DNA of 64,000 nucleotides from Winogradskyella thalassocola (GTDB lineage: Bacteria; Bacteroidota; Bacteroidia; Flavobacteriales; Flavobacteriaceae), in the NCBI RefSeq assembly GCF_900099995.1, contig NZ_FNCZ01000001.1, forward strand, positions 992,001 through 1,056,000, written 5' to 3'. The notes under the pieces were generated by a model. It was not told the DNA's origin. It did not search any database and saw only the letters and a program-made list of their open reading frames with translations. Position 1 is the first letter of the stretch; each line of letters opens with the position of its first letter. Shown piece by piece: positions 54,345 to 63,280 of the stretch. Both the position numbers and the translations under genes were made by a program.

Positions 54345-55013
54345 ATGGAACACATCAAAATTTTAATGGTAGACGACCATCCAATTATTTTAGAAGGCTA
54401 CCAAAATGTGTTGATGGCAACAAAGCAAGACAATCAAACTCTATATATAGATACGGCAAACAATTGTGATACTGCTGTCATAATGATTGAGCGGGAATCA
54501 AAAAAATATCCATATGATGTTTGCTTTTTTGATATTAGTTTACCGGGTTCAGAAGATGGTAGATATGCCTCTGGAGAAGATTTAGCATTATTGGCAAAGC
54601 GTTTAATGCCAAGAGCTAAGATCGTAATTCTTACTATGTTTAACGAGACGTTTAGAATTCATAATATTATTAAGGAGATTGATCCTGATGGTTTTCTAAT
54701 TAAAAGTGATTTAACGTCTATGGAATTGGCTGATGGTTTTCAGCAAATTTTAAAATCGCCACCTTATTATAGTAGTACCGTTAGCAATTATACTAAAAAA
54801 AGAATTTCGAGTGATATTTATGTCGATGATATAAATCGAAAAATCCTCCATTTATTGTCTCAAGGTGTAAAAACTAAAAGTCTAAATGAGTATATCGACA
54901 TTTCTACAAGTGCCATTGAAAAACGTAAAAAACAGCTTAAAATATTGTTCTCTATTGAAGACGGAAAAGATGAAAGCTTGCTAAAAGAAGCACGAGAAAA
55001 GGGCTATTTGTAA
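54345..55013 (+). CDS. NarL-type response regulator with divergent output domain
   Basis: A 222-residue regulator. The receiver domain (1-130) has MVDDHPIILEGY, phospho-acceptor Asp in CFFDISLPG near 62, Thr in ILTMFNE near 96 and Lys in FLIKSD. The output domain (about 155-215) is helical (DINRKILHLLSQGVKTKSL, then STSAIEKRKKQLK) and follows the LuxR/GerE helix plan but lacks the standard signature. It is the partner of the upstream kinase. The 16-base direct repeats that follow at 55084 are candidate target sites. Confidence 0.9.
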   Translation: MEHIKILMVDDHPIILEGYQNVLMATKQDNQTLYIDTANNCDTAVIMIERESKKYPYDVCFFDISLPGSEDGRYASGEDLALLAKRLMPRAKIVILTMFNETFRIHNIIKEIDPDGFLIKSDLTSMELADGFQQILKSPPYYSSTVSNYTKKRISSDIYVDDINRKILHLLSQGVKTKSLNEYIDISTSAIEKRKKQLKILFSIEDGKDESLLKEAREKGYL

Positions 55014-55083
55014 AAAAAAAGCAAAAAATATAGCATTTTTCACAGTTTTTAAAACCTTTGAAGCTACTGTTAAATAAGGAAAC

Positions 55084-55121
55084 TACGGTTTTACCACAGT
55101 AAGTGTACGGTTTTACCACAG
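55084..55121. promoter_or_regulatory. two 16-base direct repeats, candidate operator
   Basis: TACGGTTTTACCACAG occurs at 55084-55099 and again, exactly, at 55106-55121. The 22-base period is about two helical turns, so both copies face the same side of the DNA. They lie upstream of a TATATTTA promoter-like element at 55143-55150. Confidence 0.6.
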
Positions 55122-55154
55122 CAAAAAGTTAATTGACTTCAATATATTTACACC

Positions 55155-55255
55155 TGTCAGCAAGAGTTAATTAATCCCTTATTAAGTAATTGTTGAATTA
55201 ATAGCAAGAAAATTAAACCTAATCACATAGTATGTGGCTAGGTTTTTTTCTATTA
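55155..55255 (+). ncRNA. candidate small RNA downstream of the response regulator
   Basis: Between the promoter-like element at 55143-55150 and the terminator hairpin at 55217-55253 there is no ATG-started reading frame. The arrangement of operator repeats, -7 element, short transcript and terminator suggests a small RNA of about 100 bases. Entirely inferred from layout; no known RNA family is recognised. Confidence 0.35.
55217..55255 (+). terminator. terminator after the response regulator region
   Basis: AACCTAATCACATA pairs with TATGTGGCTAGGTT (one mismatch, one wobble), followed by seven T residues. Confidence 0.75.
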
Positions 55256-55273
55256 TAGCAACTTCGAAACAAG

Positions 55274-55771
55274 TTAATACCAACTTGCATTATGTTCCGA
55301 TAATTTTACAATAAAAAAGCCTAAATAAATTATAGCCACAATAAATTTTAAAAAGGTAGAGGCTATAAATCCTAAAAATGACCCAAAAGCAGCTTTTAAT
55401 GCTTTGTTAAAATCATTGCGATGTATCAATTCTCCAATAAGGGCACCAATAAAAGGACCAATTATAATTCCAAAGGGAATAGGTGAGAACAAACCAATAA
55501 TTAAACCTAAGGTTGTACCAATCATTCCGGCTTTACTACCTCCAAATTTTTTAGTGCCTATGGCGGGAATAATATAATCTAAGACATAAATAAAAATTGC
55601 GACTAAAAGGGTAACTATTAAAAACGTTTGACTCAATTCTACGCCCTCCGTAAAATGAAGCACCAAAAGGCCAGCCCAACTCGTTAATGGTCCGGGCAGG
55701 ACCGGAAGAAAACTGCCAAGGATACCTAATATCATTAAAAGCAGTGCGATACACACTAAAAATAGTTCCAT
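55274..55771 (-). CDS. DUF456 family membrane protein
   Basis: A 165-residue polytopic membrane protein with Gly- and Pro-rich helices. ILGSFLPVLPGPLTSWAGLL near residue 18 and the repeated small-residue stretches GLIIGLFSPIPFGIIIGPF and GALIGELIHR near 100-120 define DUF456. Function unknown. It is monocistronic and divergent from the blaI-type gene, with 128 bases between. Confidence 0.9.
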   Translation of the reverse strand: MELFLVCIALLLMILGILGSFLPVLPGPLTSWAGLLVLHFTEGVELSQTFLIVTLLVAIFIYVLDYIIPAIGTKKFGGSKAGMIGTTLGLIIGLFSPIPFGIIIGPFIGALIGELIHRNDFNKALKAAFGSFLGFIASTFLKFIVAIIYLGFFIVKLSEHNASWY

Positions 55772-55899
55772 ATTAAAAAATTAAATTCAATAATAGGACG
55801 CAATAAGTAAGCTATTGTTACAATTATACAACTAAATAATTAGTTGAAACTAATTATTTAGTTATATTTGTGATGAGTTAATCTAAAAAAGGGAGTGCT

Positions 55900-56265
55900 A
55901 TGAAGCAATTAACAAAAGCAGAAGAGGAAATTATGCAAACCTTATGGCTGCTTAAAAAAGCCAATGTAAAATCTATAATTGCAATGTTACCAGAGCCTAA
56001 GCCAGCTTATAATACGGTGTCTACAATTGTAAGAATTTTAGAAAGTAAGGGTTTTGTTAACTATGAGAAAAAAGGAAAAGGCCATGTGTACTTTCCTATA
56101 GTTGCTAAGGAATCTTATAGTAACCAATCCATAAATAAATTAGTAGATAATTATTTTCAAGGGTCTTTTAAAAGTATGGTGTCGTTTTTTGTTCAGAAAA
56201 ATGATGTTGATGTTAAAGACATTGAAGTCTTACTCGATGAAATTAATAAAAACAAACCGCAGTAG
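55900..56265 (+). CDS. BlaI/MecI-type transcriptional repressor
   Basis: A 121-residue winged-helix repressor. LTKAEEEIMQTLWLLKKANVK at the start, the recognition-helix segment YNTVSTIVRILESKGFV near 48, and a helical C-terminal dimerisation region (about 85-118) identify the BlaI/MecI family. Its partner, an M56 membrane peptidase, follows 87 bases downstream. In the classical system the peptidase triggers cleavage of the repressor. The divergent gap upstream contains TAATTATTTAGTT repeats that could be its operator. Confidence 0.92.
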   Translation: MKQLTKAEEEIMQTLWLLKKANVKSIIAMLPEPKPAYNTVSTIVRILESKGFVNYEKKGKGHVYFPIVAKESYSNQSINKLVDNYFQGSFKSMVSFFVQKNDVDVKDIEVLLDEINKNKPQ

Positions 56266-56352
56266 ATCTTTTGTTTTAAAAATTGAACTGTACATAATTT
56301 ACAAGGTTCAATAAGAGCATTATCAAATTAAATAGTAACAAATTAAATAATT

Positions 56353-58746
56353 ATGCTGTATTCTATTCTTCAAATTATCGCATTTCAAGCCTTGTTTTTA
56401 TTGATATACGATTTGTTTTTAAAGCGAGAAACCTTCTTTAATTACAATAGAGCTTACTTAATAATTACGTCTGTATTAGCGCTTGTATTACCATTTCTTA
56501 AATTTCCTCAACTAAAAACGATGGCCACAAAAGATATGGTTATTCATTTGCCAGAAGTATTTATTGGTACAAAAGCACCAACGGTTTACGACATTCAAAC
56601 GGCAGAATTAGCTGGTATTATTTTAGAGCAGCCACAAACACCAATTTGGCAAATAATAGCAGTTACGGGTATCGCGATAGCATCATTGATTTTTCTAGCT
56701 AAAATCACCAAATTATATTGGTTAAAACATAAAAACCCTAAACGTTGGAAAGGCAATGTTCTTATTGTTAAGCTCATAAAAAGTAGCGCTGCATTTTCAT
56801 TTTTCAACACCATATTTTTAGGAGAACATATTTCAGAGTCTGAAAAACCAACGATTTATAAACACGAGTTGGTACATATTGAAGAATATCATACGGTAGA
56901 TTTATTGTTTTTCGAAATGCTTAGAGTTGTATTCTGGTTTAATCCTTTAGTCTACATCTATCAAAATAGAATTAAAGAACTGCACGAATATATTGCCGAT
57001 GCCAAAGCTGTAAAGCAAAGTGGAAAAGCAGAATATTATACAACTTTACTCAATCAGGTATTAGATGTTAATCAGGTGTCTTTTACTAATACATTTTTCA
57101 ATAAATCATTAATCAAAAAACGAATCGCTATGTTACAAAAATCAAAATCAAAACAGCTTCATCTTCTTAAGTATGCACTATTAATTCCTATGGTTTTTGG
57201 AATGTTGATTTATACATCTACTGAGGTTAGAGCGCAGCAAAAGATAGACTCTCAAGAAACCTTGGTTGATCAAGAGTTAACAGATGCAGAATTAATTAAA
57301 AAGTATTACGACAAGATAGTCACCATGAAAAAAAATGGCACGACGTTTTTTGATATTTCTAATTTTGCTGGGTTTAAAAACTACGACATAATAAAATATT
57401 TGCCTTCGAGAACAGAGTTTTTAAAAATGAAAGCTTACGGACAATATATTTCCGATGATATTATTCAGAGAAAATCAGAAGAAGGTACACTAACTCAGAA
57501 AGATATTAATACTGTAAGTTTAATGCGATTAGATAAGTTTGAAACTTATGAGGACTTTAAAGCGTTTAAAAACACAAAAGCAGAAAAAGAACGATGGGAA
57601 TCAAACACCCAAGATGGCATTTTAAAACTTTATGTTGAAGATACAGCAAACAAAACAGTAGAAGAAACTAAACGTTATAATGGGTTATTGAAACAATTAG
57701 AAAACGACGATTTTTTTAATAAACTCGTAGTAACAGACGGTAGGTCAACTTTAGTATTAGATTCATATATTTCAAATGATGGTGTCGAAATAATTAAAGA
57801 AGAGGTTGAAATTGTAGAAGTCCCATTCTCTGTAGTAGAAGAAACACCAACCACAATTGATTGTCAAGATTTAGAAAGTAATAAAGATCGAAAAGACTGT
57901 TTTAATAGTTTTGTGAACAAGCACATTGCTAAAAACTTTAATACAAGTATTGGAGATAGTTTGAGTCCTGGTAGAAAACGTGTTTTTGTACAATTTAAAG
58001 TTGATAAAGATGGTACTGTTAAACATATTGTTGCTAGAGGTCCAAGTCCAGAATTAGAAATAGAAGCCAAACGTGTTATAGCGACATTGCCTCAGTTTAT
58101 TCCAGGGAAACAAAAAGGAAAATTAGTTGTCGTTCCTTTTTCTATACCAATTGTTTTTCAGGTTCAAGGAGATGCTAATTCGCAAGAATATAATGAATTG
58201 GTTGCTAAGCGCGATAGTATTTTAAAGAATTCCACAGATAAAAATCCAATTATTGAGCAGTTAAATCAACAAATTAATGAATTAAAGACCAATAAAAAGG
58301 TGTTGTCAATTAAAGATATGGAAAAGTATGCAGAAGAAAGCATAGCCGCTAAAAAGAAGCGTTTAAACGGAGCAATTCCTTTTAGTGAGGTAGAAATCGC
58401 ACCCATTCATCCCGATTGTAAATCTATTTCTAACGATGCGGAACAAAAAGATTGTTTAGCTAGCGCTATTAATAAGCTAGTTGGTAAAAATTTTGATACC
58501 AATTTAGCAAATTCTTTAGGTTTAGCAGCAGGTCAAAAACGAATTTACGCACAGTTTATAATAGATAAAACAGGACATGTTACTAGCATTACTGCCAGAG
58601 GACCACATCCAAAATTGGAAACGGAAACGATTAGAGTTTTAAACTTATTACCAAATTTTACTCCTGCAAAAAAAGGAGGTGAAGATGTAGCTGTATCGTA
58701 TGCTTTACCAATTGTTTTTCAAATTCATGATTCTAAAAAAGACTAG
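56353..58746 (+). CDS. M56 (BlaR1-type) membrane peptidase with two TonB-C-like domains
   Basis: A 797-residue protein. Residues 1-300 are the M56 membrane peptidase: N-terminal helices, then the zinc motif HELVH at 171-175 with the further HEYIAD at 211-216, and a last helix near 270-290. In place of a penicillin sensor, the extracytoplasmic part carries two copies of one module (about 500-615 and 690-797). Each has two Cys (CxDLESNKDRKDC-like) followed by a TonB C-terminal-like fold (VQFKVDKDGTVKHI, then LPxFxPxK). It is expected to sense an envelope signal and relieve BlaI repression. A TPR gene follows after 3 bases. Confidence 0.9.
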   Translation: MLYSILQIIAFQALFLLIYDLFLKRETFFNYNRAYLIITSVLALVLPFLKFPQLKTMATKDMVIHLPEVFIGTKAPTVYDIQTAELAGIILEQPQTPIWQIIAVTGIAIASLIFLAKITKLYWLKHKNPKRWKGNVLIVKLIKSSAAFSFFNTIFLGEHISESEKPTIYKHELVHIEEYHTVDLLFFEMLRVVFWFNPLVYIYQNRIKELHEYIADAKAVKQSGKAEYYTTLLNQVLDVNQVSFTNTFFNKSLIKKRIAMLQKSKSKQLHLLKYALLIPMVFGMLIYTSTEVRAQQKIDSQETLVDQELTDAELIKKYYDKIVTMKKNGTTFFDISNFAGFKNYDIIKYLPSRTEFLKMKAYGQYISDDIIQRKSEEGTLTQKDINTVSLMRLDKFETYEDFKAFKNTKAEKERWESNTQDGILKLYVEDTANKTVEETKRYNGLLKQLENDDFFNKLVVTDGRSTLVLDSYISNDGVEIIKEEVEIVEVPFSVVEETPTTIDCQDLESNKDRKDCFNSFVNKHIAKNFNTSIGDSLSPGRKRVFVQFKVDKDGTVKHIVARGPSPELEIEAKRVIATLPQFIPGKQKGKLVVVPFSIPIVFQVQGDANSQEYNELVAKRDSILKNSTDKNPIIEQLNQQINELKTNKKVLSIKDMEKYAEESIAAKKKRLNGAIPFSEVEIAPIHPDCKSISNDAEQKDCLASAINKLVGKNFDTNLANSLGLAAGQKRIYAQFIIDKTGHVTSITARGPHPKLETETIRVLNLLPNFTPAKKGGEDVAVSYALPIVFQIHDSKKD

Positions 58747-58755
58747 TTATTGCTT

Positions 58756-59886
58756 ATGAAATTAATTTTAGGGTTTTTGTGTTGTGTTTTTGCTTTCAAT
58801 TTAAATGCTCAAAATATAAAAGAGGAAGCAGACCGTCTTTATGTTAATGGTAATTATTCCAAAGCCATTGAGACGTATATAACACTTGCCAATCTAGATG
58901 CCGTTTACGATGATATTGCAAAAGCATATATGGCCATAGGTAACTATGGTGAAGCTATAAATAATTATGAAAAAGCAATACAAGCCAATGCAGATGACCT
59001 TCTGATACAATACGAGTATGCCAAATTATTAGCCAGAACAAAACAATATAAAGACGCTAATCAGTTATTCTTAAACTTAATTGCATCCGATAGTTTAAAC
59101 CCCAATTACTATTATGAACTAGGTGTGGTTTTAGAGAAGCAAAAAGACACCACAGCATTGCAACAATTTCAAAAAACTTTTGAACTTGATGAAACGCACC
59201 AAAAAGCTATTTTTAAGATCTCGAAACATCATTTGATGAAACGAAATTTTGTAGAGGCACATGGTTATATAGATCGCGGTTTAGAAAGTTATGGAAATAA
59301 TGTTGAGCTTATCAGTTTAAAAGCGCAAACCTATTACCATCAAGAATATTATACGCATGCCGTTGTTTGGTTTAATAAATTGTTGGATTTAGGTGAAAAG
59401 TCTGAATTTATACATGAAAAATTAAGTTTGAGTTATGCGCAAAATTCAGATTATAAAGATGCTATTTTTCACAGGAAACAAGCTTTAAAATATAGCCCAA
59501 ACGATGCGAATGCCATGTTTGTTATCGGTGCGTATTACCAGAGTTTAAGTGATTTTGAAATGGCTGAAGAGTATATCACAAAGGCTTTATTATTAAAAGA
59601 TGTTCCACTTTCAGATGAGTACCAACGTTTAGGTACTATTTTTAATCGCCAGAAAAAATATGATCAAGCGATTAAAGCGTTTCAAAAATCTTTAAAAGAA
59701 GATCCTTCTAATATAATGTCCGAGTTTTATATACTTAGAACCAAAGATGAATATTATGCTGATACTGGTAGTAAAATTAAGATGTATGAGCAATTTATTG
59801 AAAAGAATACAAAAAGTCCATTTTTGGGCTATGCTGAAGGCCGACTCAAAGAATTAAAGCAAGAAAAGTTTTTAGAAGGCGAGTAA
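58756..59886 (+). CDS. tetratricopeptide-repeat exported protein
   Basis: A 376-residue protein. Signal peptide MKLILGFLCCVFAFNLNAQ, followed by about nine TPR units (for example YSKAIETYITLANLD, YGEAINNYEKAIQAN and YDQAIKAFQKSLKEDP). I start at the ATG 58756, nine bases after the M56 stop, and not at the TTG 58750. It probably acts in the periplasm as a protein-interaction partner of the M56 system, with which it is cotranscribed. Confidence 0.88.
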   Translation: MKLILGFLCCVFAFNLNAQNIKEEADRLYVNGNYSKAIETYITLANLDAVYDDIAKAYMAIGNYGEAINNYEKAIQANADDLLIQYEYAKLLARTKQYKDANQLFLNLIASDSLNPNYYYELGVVLEKQKDTTALQQFQKTFELDETHQKAIFKISKHHLMKRNFVEAHGYIDRGLESYGNNVELISLKAQTYYHQEYYTHAVVWFNKLLDLGEKSEFIHEKLSLSYAQNSDYKDAIFHRKQALKYSPNDANAMFVIGAYYQSLSDFEMAEEYITKALLLKDVPLSDEYQRLGTIFNRQKKYDQAIKAFQKSLKEDPSNIMSEFYILRTKDEYYADTGSKIKMYEQFIEKNTKSPFLGYAEGRLKELKQEKFLEGE

Positions 59887-60001
59887 AATTCTTCATAAAA
59901 ATTAAAATCAATACATTGATGTAACGCTACAATCTAAAAGCGAAGCTGACTAGCATGGTTTTGAATAAAATATCGTACTTTTCGCTATCATAACACTAGT
60001 A

Positions 60002-60478
60002 ATGAATCGAATTGTTTGTCTTTTAATCTTGCTTTTTGCAACCTCTTGCAATTATTTTGAAAAGAAGAAAGTCTATCCTGAAGATCTACTTGAGGAGGAG
60101 CTGCAAACTTTTAATTGGAATGAGGTAGATACCTATCCTATGTTTAGTAATTGCGATTCTTTGACCGAAAAAGAAGATCGGAAAGTATGTTTTCAAAATA
60201 CCTTAATTAGTAGTGTGAATGAATTTTTAAAAGCACAAAACTTAGTTGTTTCTAATGACGTTAATGATACGATTACTCTAAAAATAAAGATTGATAAAAC
60301 AGGATTTTTAGAAGTAGAATCTATTAAAATTCATCCTGAAACTATTCAGGAAATTCCAGAAATTGACAGTCTTCTACGTCGCAGTTTAAAAGGTGTTCCT
60401 AAAATATACCCAGCCATTAAAAGAAATCAGCAAGTCACTACCGCTTTTGAGTTACCCGTGATTGTACGTATTAATTAG
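60002..60478 (+). CDS. lipoprotein with TonB-C-like domain
   Basis: A 158-residue lipoprotein with signal peptide MNRIVCLLILLFATSC (C16). The rest is a single copy of the module seen twice in the M56 protein: FSNCDSLTEKEDRKVCFQ with two Cys near residue 50-65, then LKIKIDKTGFLEVESIKI and a final FELPVIVRIN. It lies 115 bases after the TPR gene and is probably part of the same functional cluster. Its role is unknown. Confidence 0.8.
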   Translation: MNRIVCLLILLFATSCNYFEKKKVYPEDLLEEELQTFNWNEVDTYPMFSNCDSLTEKEDRKVCFQNTLISSVNEFLKAQNLVVSNDVNDTITLKIKIDKTGFLEVESIKIHPETIQEIPEIDSLLRRSLKGVPKIYPAIKRNQQVTTAFELPVIVRIN

Positions 60479-60499
60479 TCTTTTTTATTTTGAAGGAAC

Positions 60500-61642
60500 T
60501 TACACTTTAAAAGTTCTATTTTTCCATTCATAAGATTTAAAGAACGAAAGAAAAACAATACTTACACAAAAAAATGGATAGATGATACTCGAAAATAAGT
60601 AGGACACAAGAAGGTTGTCTTGTTTAAAAAAGCGCGCTGTTTTAAATAACAATAAGAAGTCGATGCAGCCTTTAATAATAAATAATGCCAAAGCGATTTT
60701 CAGTGTTATAATATTGAAATAAACGGCAGGTAGCAATCCTAAACAAACCAAATTTCCTAACAAAACCACTAATCCAACTAATTTAGTAAACCAGTTCTTA
60801 TTTTGGCTTGTTTTTGAAGCCCAACGCAAACGTTGCTGTATTAAATTTTTAGTGTTTTCGGCAGGGTTTGTAGTCACGATTGCGTTACTAGATTTTAGAT
60901 AATGCACGCTTTCTGCATCGTACGCTGTGAGTTTTTCAAGAAGAAATACATCGTCTCCACTAGCGATAGTGTCGTTGCCTTCAAAACCTCTGAGAGAAAT
61001 AAATAGGGACTTAAGATAGGCGAAATTAGCACCATTACACATCAAAGGTTTCTTAATACCAAAACCACCAATAGTTGCACCTTGTAGGCTTAAAAAATCT
61101 AGAGTTTGAAAGCGATTTAAAAATGTCATTTTTCCGTGATATGTTACCGGAGCAACTATACAATTTGAATTTTTTAATTTAATGCATTCATCAAAAGTAT
61201 CGAGCCAATATTTAGGTAGTATACAATCGGCATCGGTAGTCACAATCCAATCATATTTTGAAACTTTAATGGCTGAAGTTATAGCGTCTTTTTTTGGTGA
61301 GTTTGATGCTCTTTTATTTGTAATAACGAGCATATCAAGTTGAGCAAAGTCTACAGATTTATCTTTAATTAGCCTATCAATTATGGAAGCCGAACCATCT
61401 TCAGAATCATCATCAACCAAAATAACTTCGAACATCGATTTTGGATAATTCAATTTTGAAATAGAATCTAATAATTTGGGGAGGTTTTTAGCTTCATTTC
61501 TAAACGGAACGATCACTGAGAATTTCGTTTTAGGCGATAAATCTTGTACTCTAAAATCATCAACCTTATCAAAGCCATAGCTCAACCAACCTATAATAAA
61601 TAGATACGTAATGATGATAAAAATAATCATAAAGGTTAGCAT
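60500..61642 (-). CDS. processive-type GT2 glycosyltransferase
   Basis: A 380-residue membrane glycosyltransferase. An N-terminal helix (about 2-22) is followed by a GT-A domain with VIVPFRNEAKNLPKLL near 44, VDDDSEDGS near 76, the metal-binding TTDADC near 135, GDD at about 230 and QQRLRWASK (QxxRW) near 270. Two or three C-terminal helices follow (about 285-370). The pattern is that of enzymes that polymerise or extend envelope glycans; the sugar is unknown. Its start codon overlaps the upstream flippase-like gene stop (TAATG). Confidence 0.9.
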   Translation of the reverse strand: MLTFMIIFIIITYLFIIGWLSYGFDKVDDFRVQDLSPKTKFSVIVPFRNEAKNLPKLLDSISKLNYPKSMFEVILVDDDSEDGSASIIDRLIKDKSVDFAQLDMLVITNKRASNSPKKDAITSAIKVSKYDWIVTTDADCILPKYWLDTFDECIKLKNSNCIVAPVTYHGKMTFLNRFQTLDFLSLQGATIGGFGIKKPLMCNGANFAYLKSLFISLRGFEGNDTIASGDDVFLLEKLTAYDAESVHYLKSSNAIVTTNPAENTKNLIQQRLRWASKTSQNKNWFTKLVGLVVLLGNLVCLGLLPAVYFNIITLKIALALFIIKGCIDFLLLFKTARFFKQDNLLVSYLFSSIIYPFFCVSIVFLSFFKSYEWKNRTFKV

Positions 61643-62610
61643 TATTCTACAGGTTTTGGAAGTCTAAAGTTAAGTACAAAATAACTACCAAAGATACTTG
61701 GAATTACAAAATTGAGTAGCCACATTAAGCTTGTAACGGATAAAATGATGAACTCATTAATGTCAATATAACTAAACAAAAATACAGCGATGCTGCCTTT
61801 TACCACGACATCAAAAATTGAAATAGTAGGCACAATTGAGGCCAGTAAATACATACTCGTTATGATCACCATGGCATCGTAATATGTAATCTCAACGCCT
61901 AACAATGTTAACAAATAATAAAATTGAAATGAAAATATAAGGTATCTAATTAAGGAGATTGACAGATTTATACCATGCGCTTTTAAAGTAATAGATTTTA
62001 TGAAATCGATTATAAAAGAGACTGAAAACCCTTTTATTTTAAAGCGTTTTTGGGTTATGCCAAAGAACACTAACAATCCAAGTATTATAATTAGGATTCC
62101 GACACCTACTATTTTATAATAGTTAAGAGCAATGGGATAATGGTTTATAAAAAGCAGTAAACCAATAGCGCCCAAAAGCGTCGTTATGGTCATCTGTGCC
62201 ATATTCCCTAATAGGTTGAGTAATACTATTTTTGTTCTAAATCGTTTAGTGTAGTAAATGGCTTTAGCACCATAATCTCCAATACGATTTGGAGTTATTA
62301 ACGACGCTGTTAAACCACCTAAACTCTGTTCTAAAGCTGATTTAAAAGAAATGGGTTTCACAATGTATACTAAATGTTTCCATTTTAGAATTTCAAAAAA
62401 CCAATTAAAACTGCTTAAAACAATTAAAATAATGCTATTTTTTAATGAAAAAACGTCATTTTCTTTCAAAAAAGCAACAAATTTGTTGAATTCTAAATTT
62501 TCGTTTTCAACAATTTTATAATAAATAAAATAAACTGCACCAACTACAATACTCAACTTAAGAAGTACAAAGAAGAATTGTTTAATTTTGTGAGGTACAT
62601 TGTAACGCAT
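61642..62610 (-). CDS. UPF0104 / LPG-synthase TM-type membrane protein
   Basis: A 322-residue integral membrane protein with about eight helices. It has the family segments WFFEILKWKHLVY near 70, SLGGLTASLITPNRIGDYGAKA near 93 (the conserved polar loop) and GITQKRF. Homologues include the membrane domain of lysyl-phosphatidylglycerol synthase and proposed lipid-linked sugar flippases. I start at the ATG 62610 (MRYNVPHKIKQ); the frame continues upstream but would overlap the divergent barrel gene. It is coupled to the GT2 gene, so a joint role in glycolipid transfer is likely. Confidence 0.85.
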   Translation of the reverse strand: MRYNVPHKIKQFFFVLLKLSIVVGAVYFIYYKIVENENLEFNKFVAFLKENDVFSLKNSIILIVLSSFNWFFEILKWKHLVYIVKPISFKSALEQSLGGLTASLITPNRIGDYGAKAIYYTKRFRTKIVLLNLLGNMAQMTITTLLGAIGLLLFINHYPIALNYYKIVGVGILIIILGLLVFFGITQKRFKIKGFSVSFIIDFIKSITLKAHGINLSISLIRYLIFSFQFYYLLTLLGVEITYYDAMVIITSMYLLASIVPTISIFDVVVKGSIAVFLFSYIDINEFIILSVTSLMWLLNFVIPSIFGSYFVLNFRLPKPVE

Positions 62611-62637
62611 ACTACAAATAAAATCAAAAACTAACAG

Positions 62638-63276
62638 ATGCAATACTATTTTAAACAATACCTTATCTTTTTTGTTATCGTTTTTATAACGTTTAATAGC
62701 CAGGCGCAACTAAAAGACACTGCACAATGGAAAGCTATGTTTGCAGTTGGAGTAAATTATCCAACAACAGACGGATTTGTAAAAGGGTCTTATGCTAAGT
62801 CTGTGAATTTTCCAACAGTTAATTTAGGAATTCAGCACATGCTAACTCGTCAATATGGAGTAAAATTAGATTATGGATTTAACCGTTTTAAAAATGCTGA
62901 CGACACACCAGAATTTAAAATTAACTATTCAAGAATAAACGCTCAATTTGTTTTTGATCCTTCAGAATATATTGGTTTTTTGCCAAGTAGATTGCGCACC
63001 GTTGCACATGCCGGACCAGGTGTGGCGTTTGTAAAACCATTAGGAACATTACGTGATAATAAACAAACCTTTGTAAACCTATTAGGAGGTATAGAAGTGC
63101 ATTATGCAATAAACGAAAAAGTTTCTGTATATACAGATGTTGCTTATTTGTACGGTTTAACATCTTTAGATAAATATGACCCGGTATTAAGTGGTTTAGG
63201 TGCTTTTAATGGCAGTGTATTTAATCTTACCTTTGGCTTGGCAGTTTCATTAAGTGGTTGCCAGTTTTGCGATTAA
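62638..63276 (+). CDS. outer-membrane beta-barrel protein
   Basis: A 212-residue protein with a signal peptide (MQYYFKQYLIFFVIVFITF, then NSQAQ) and an eight-stranded OmpA-like barrel pattern: alternating strands such as MFAVGVNYPTTDGFV, YGVKLDYGFNRF, VAHAGPGVAFV and VSVYTDVAYLYG. It lacks the OmpA peptidoglycan-binding domain. Only 27 bases separate it from the divergent flippase-like gene. A TAATTTTG -7 element at 62583-62590 lies inside that gene's 5' end. RuvC follows 4 bases later. Confidence 0.85.
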   Translation: MQYYFKQYLIFFVIVFITFNSQAQLKDTAQWKAMFAVGVNYPTTDGFVKGSYAKSVNFPTVNLGIQHMLTRQYGVKLDYGFNRFKNADDTPEFKINYSRINAQFVFDPSEYIGFLPSRLRTVAHAGPGVAFVKPLGTLRDNKQTFVNLLGGIEVHYAINEKVSVYTDVAYLYGLTSLDKYDPVLSGLGAFNGSVFNLTFGLAVSLSGCQFCD

Positions 63277-63280
63277 AAAC

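Noticed and set aside
55084..55121. Short direct repeats considered as a CRISPR remnant
   Set aside because: There are only two copies, with a 6-base gap and no spacers or cas genes; an operator is the better reading.
62611..62709. N-terminal extension of the flippase-like protein to 62709
   Set aside because: The added 33 residues are Lys/Asn-rich, unlike the family, and would overlap the divergent barrel gene; the ATG at 62610 fits better.
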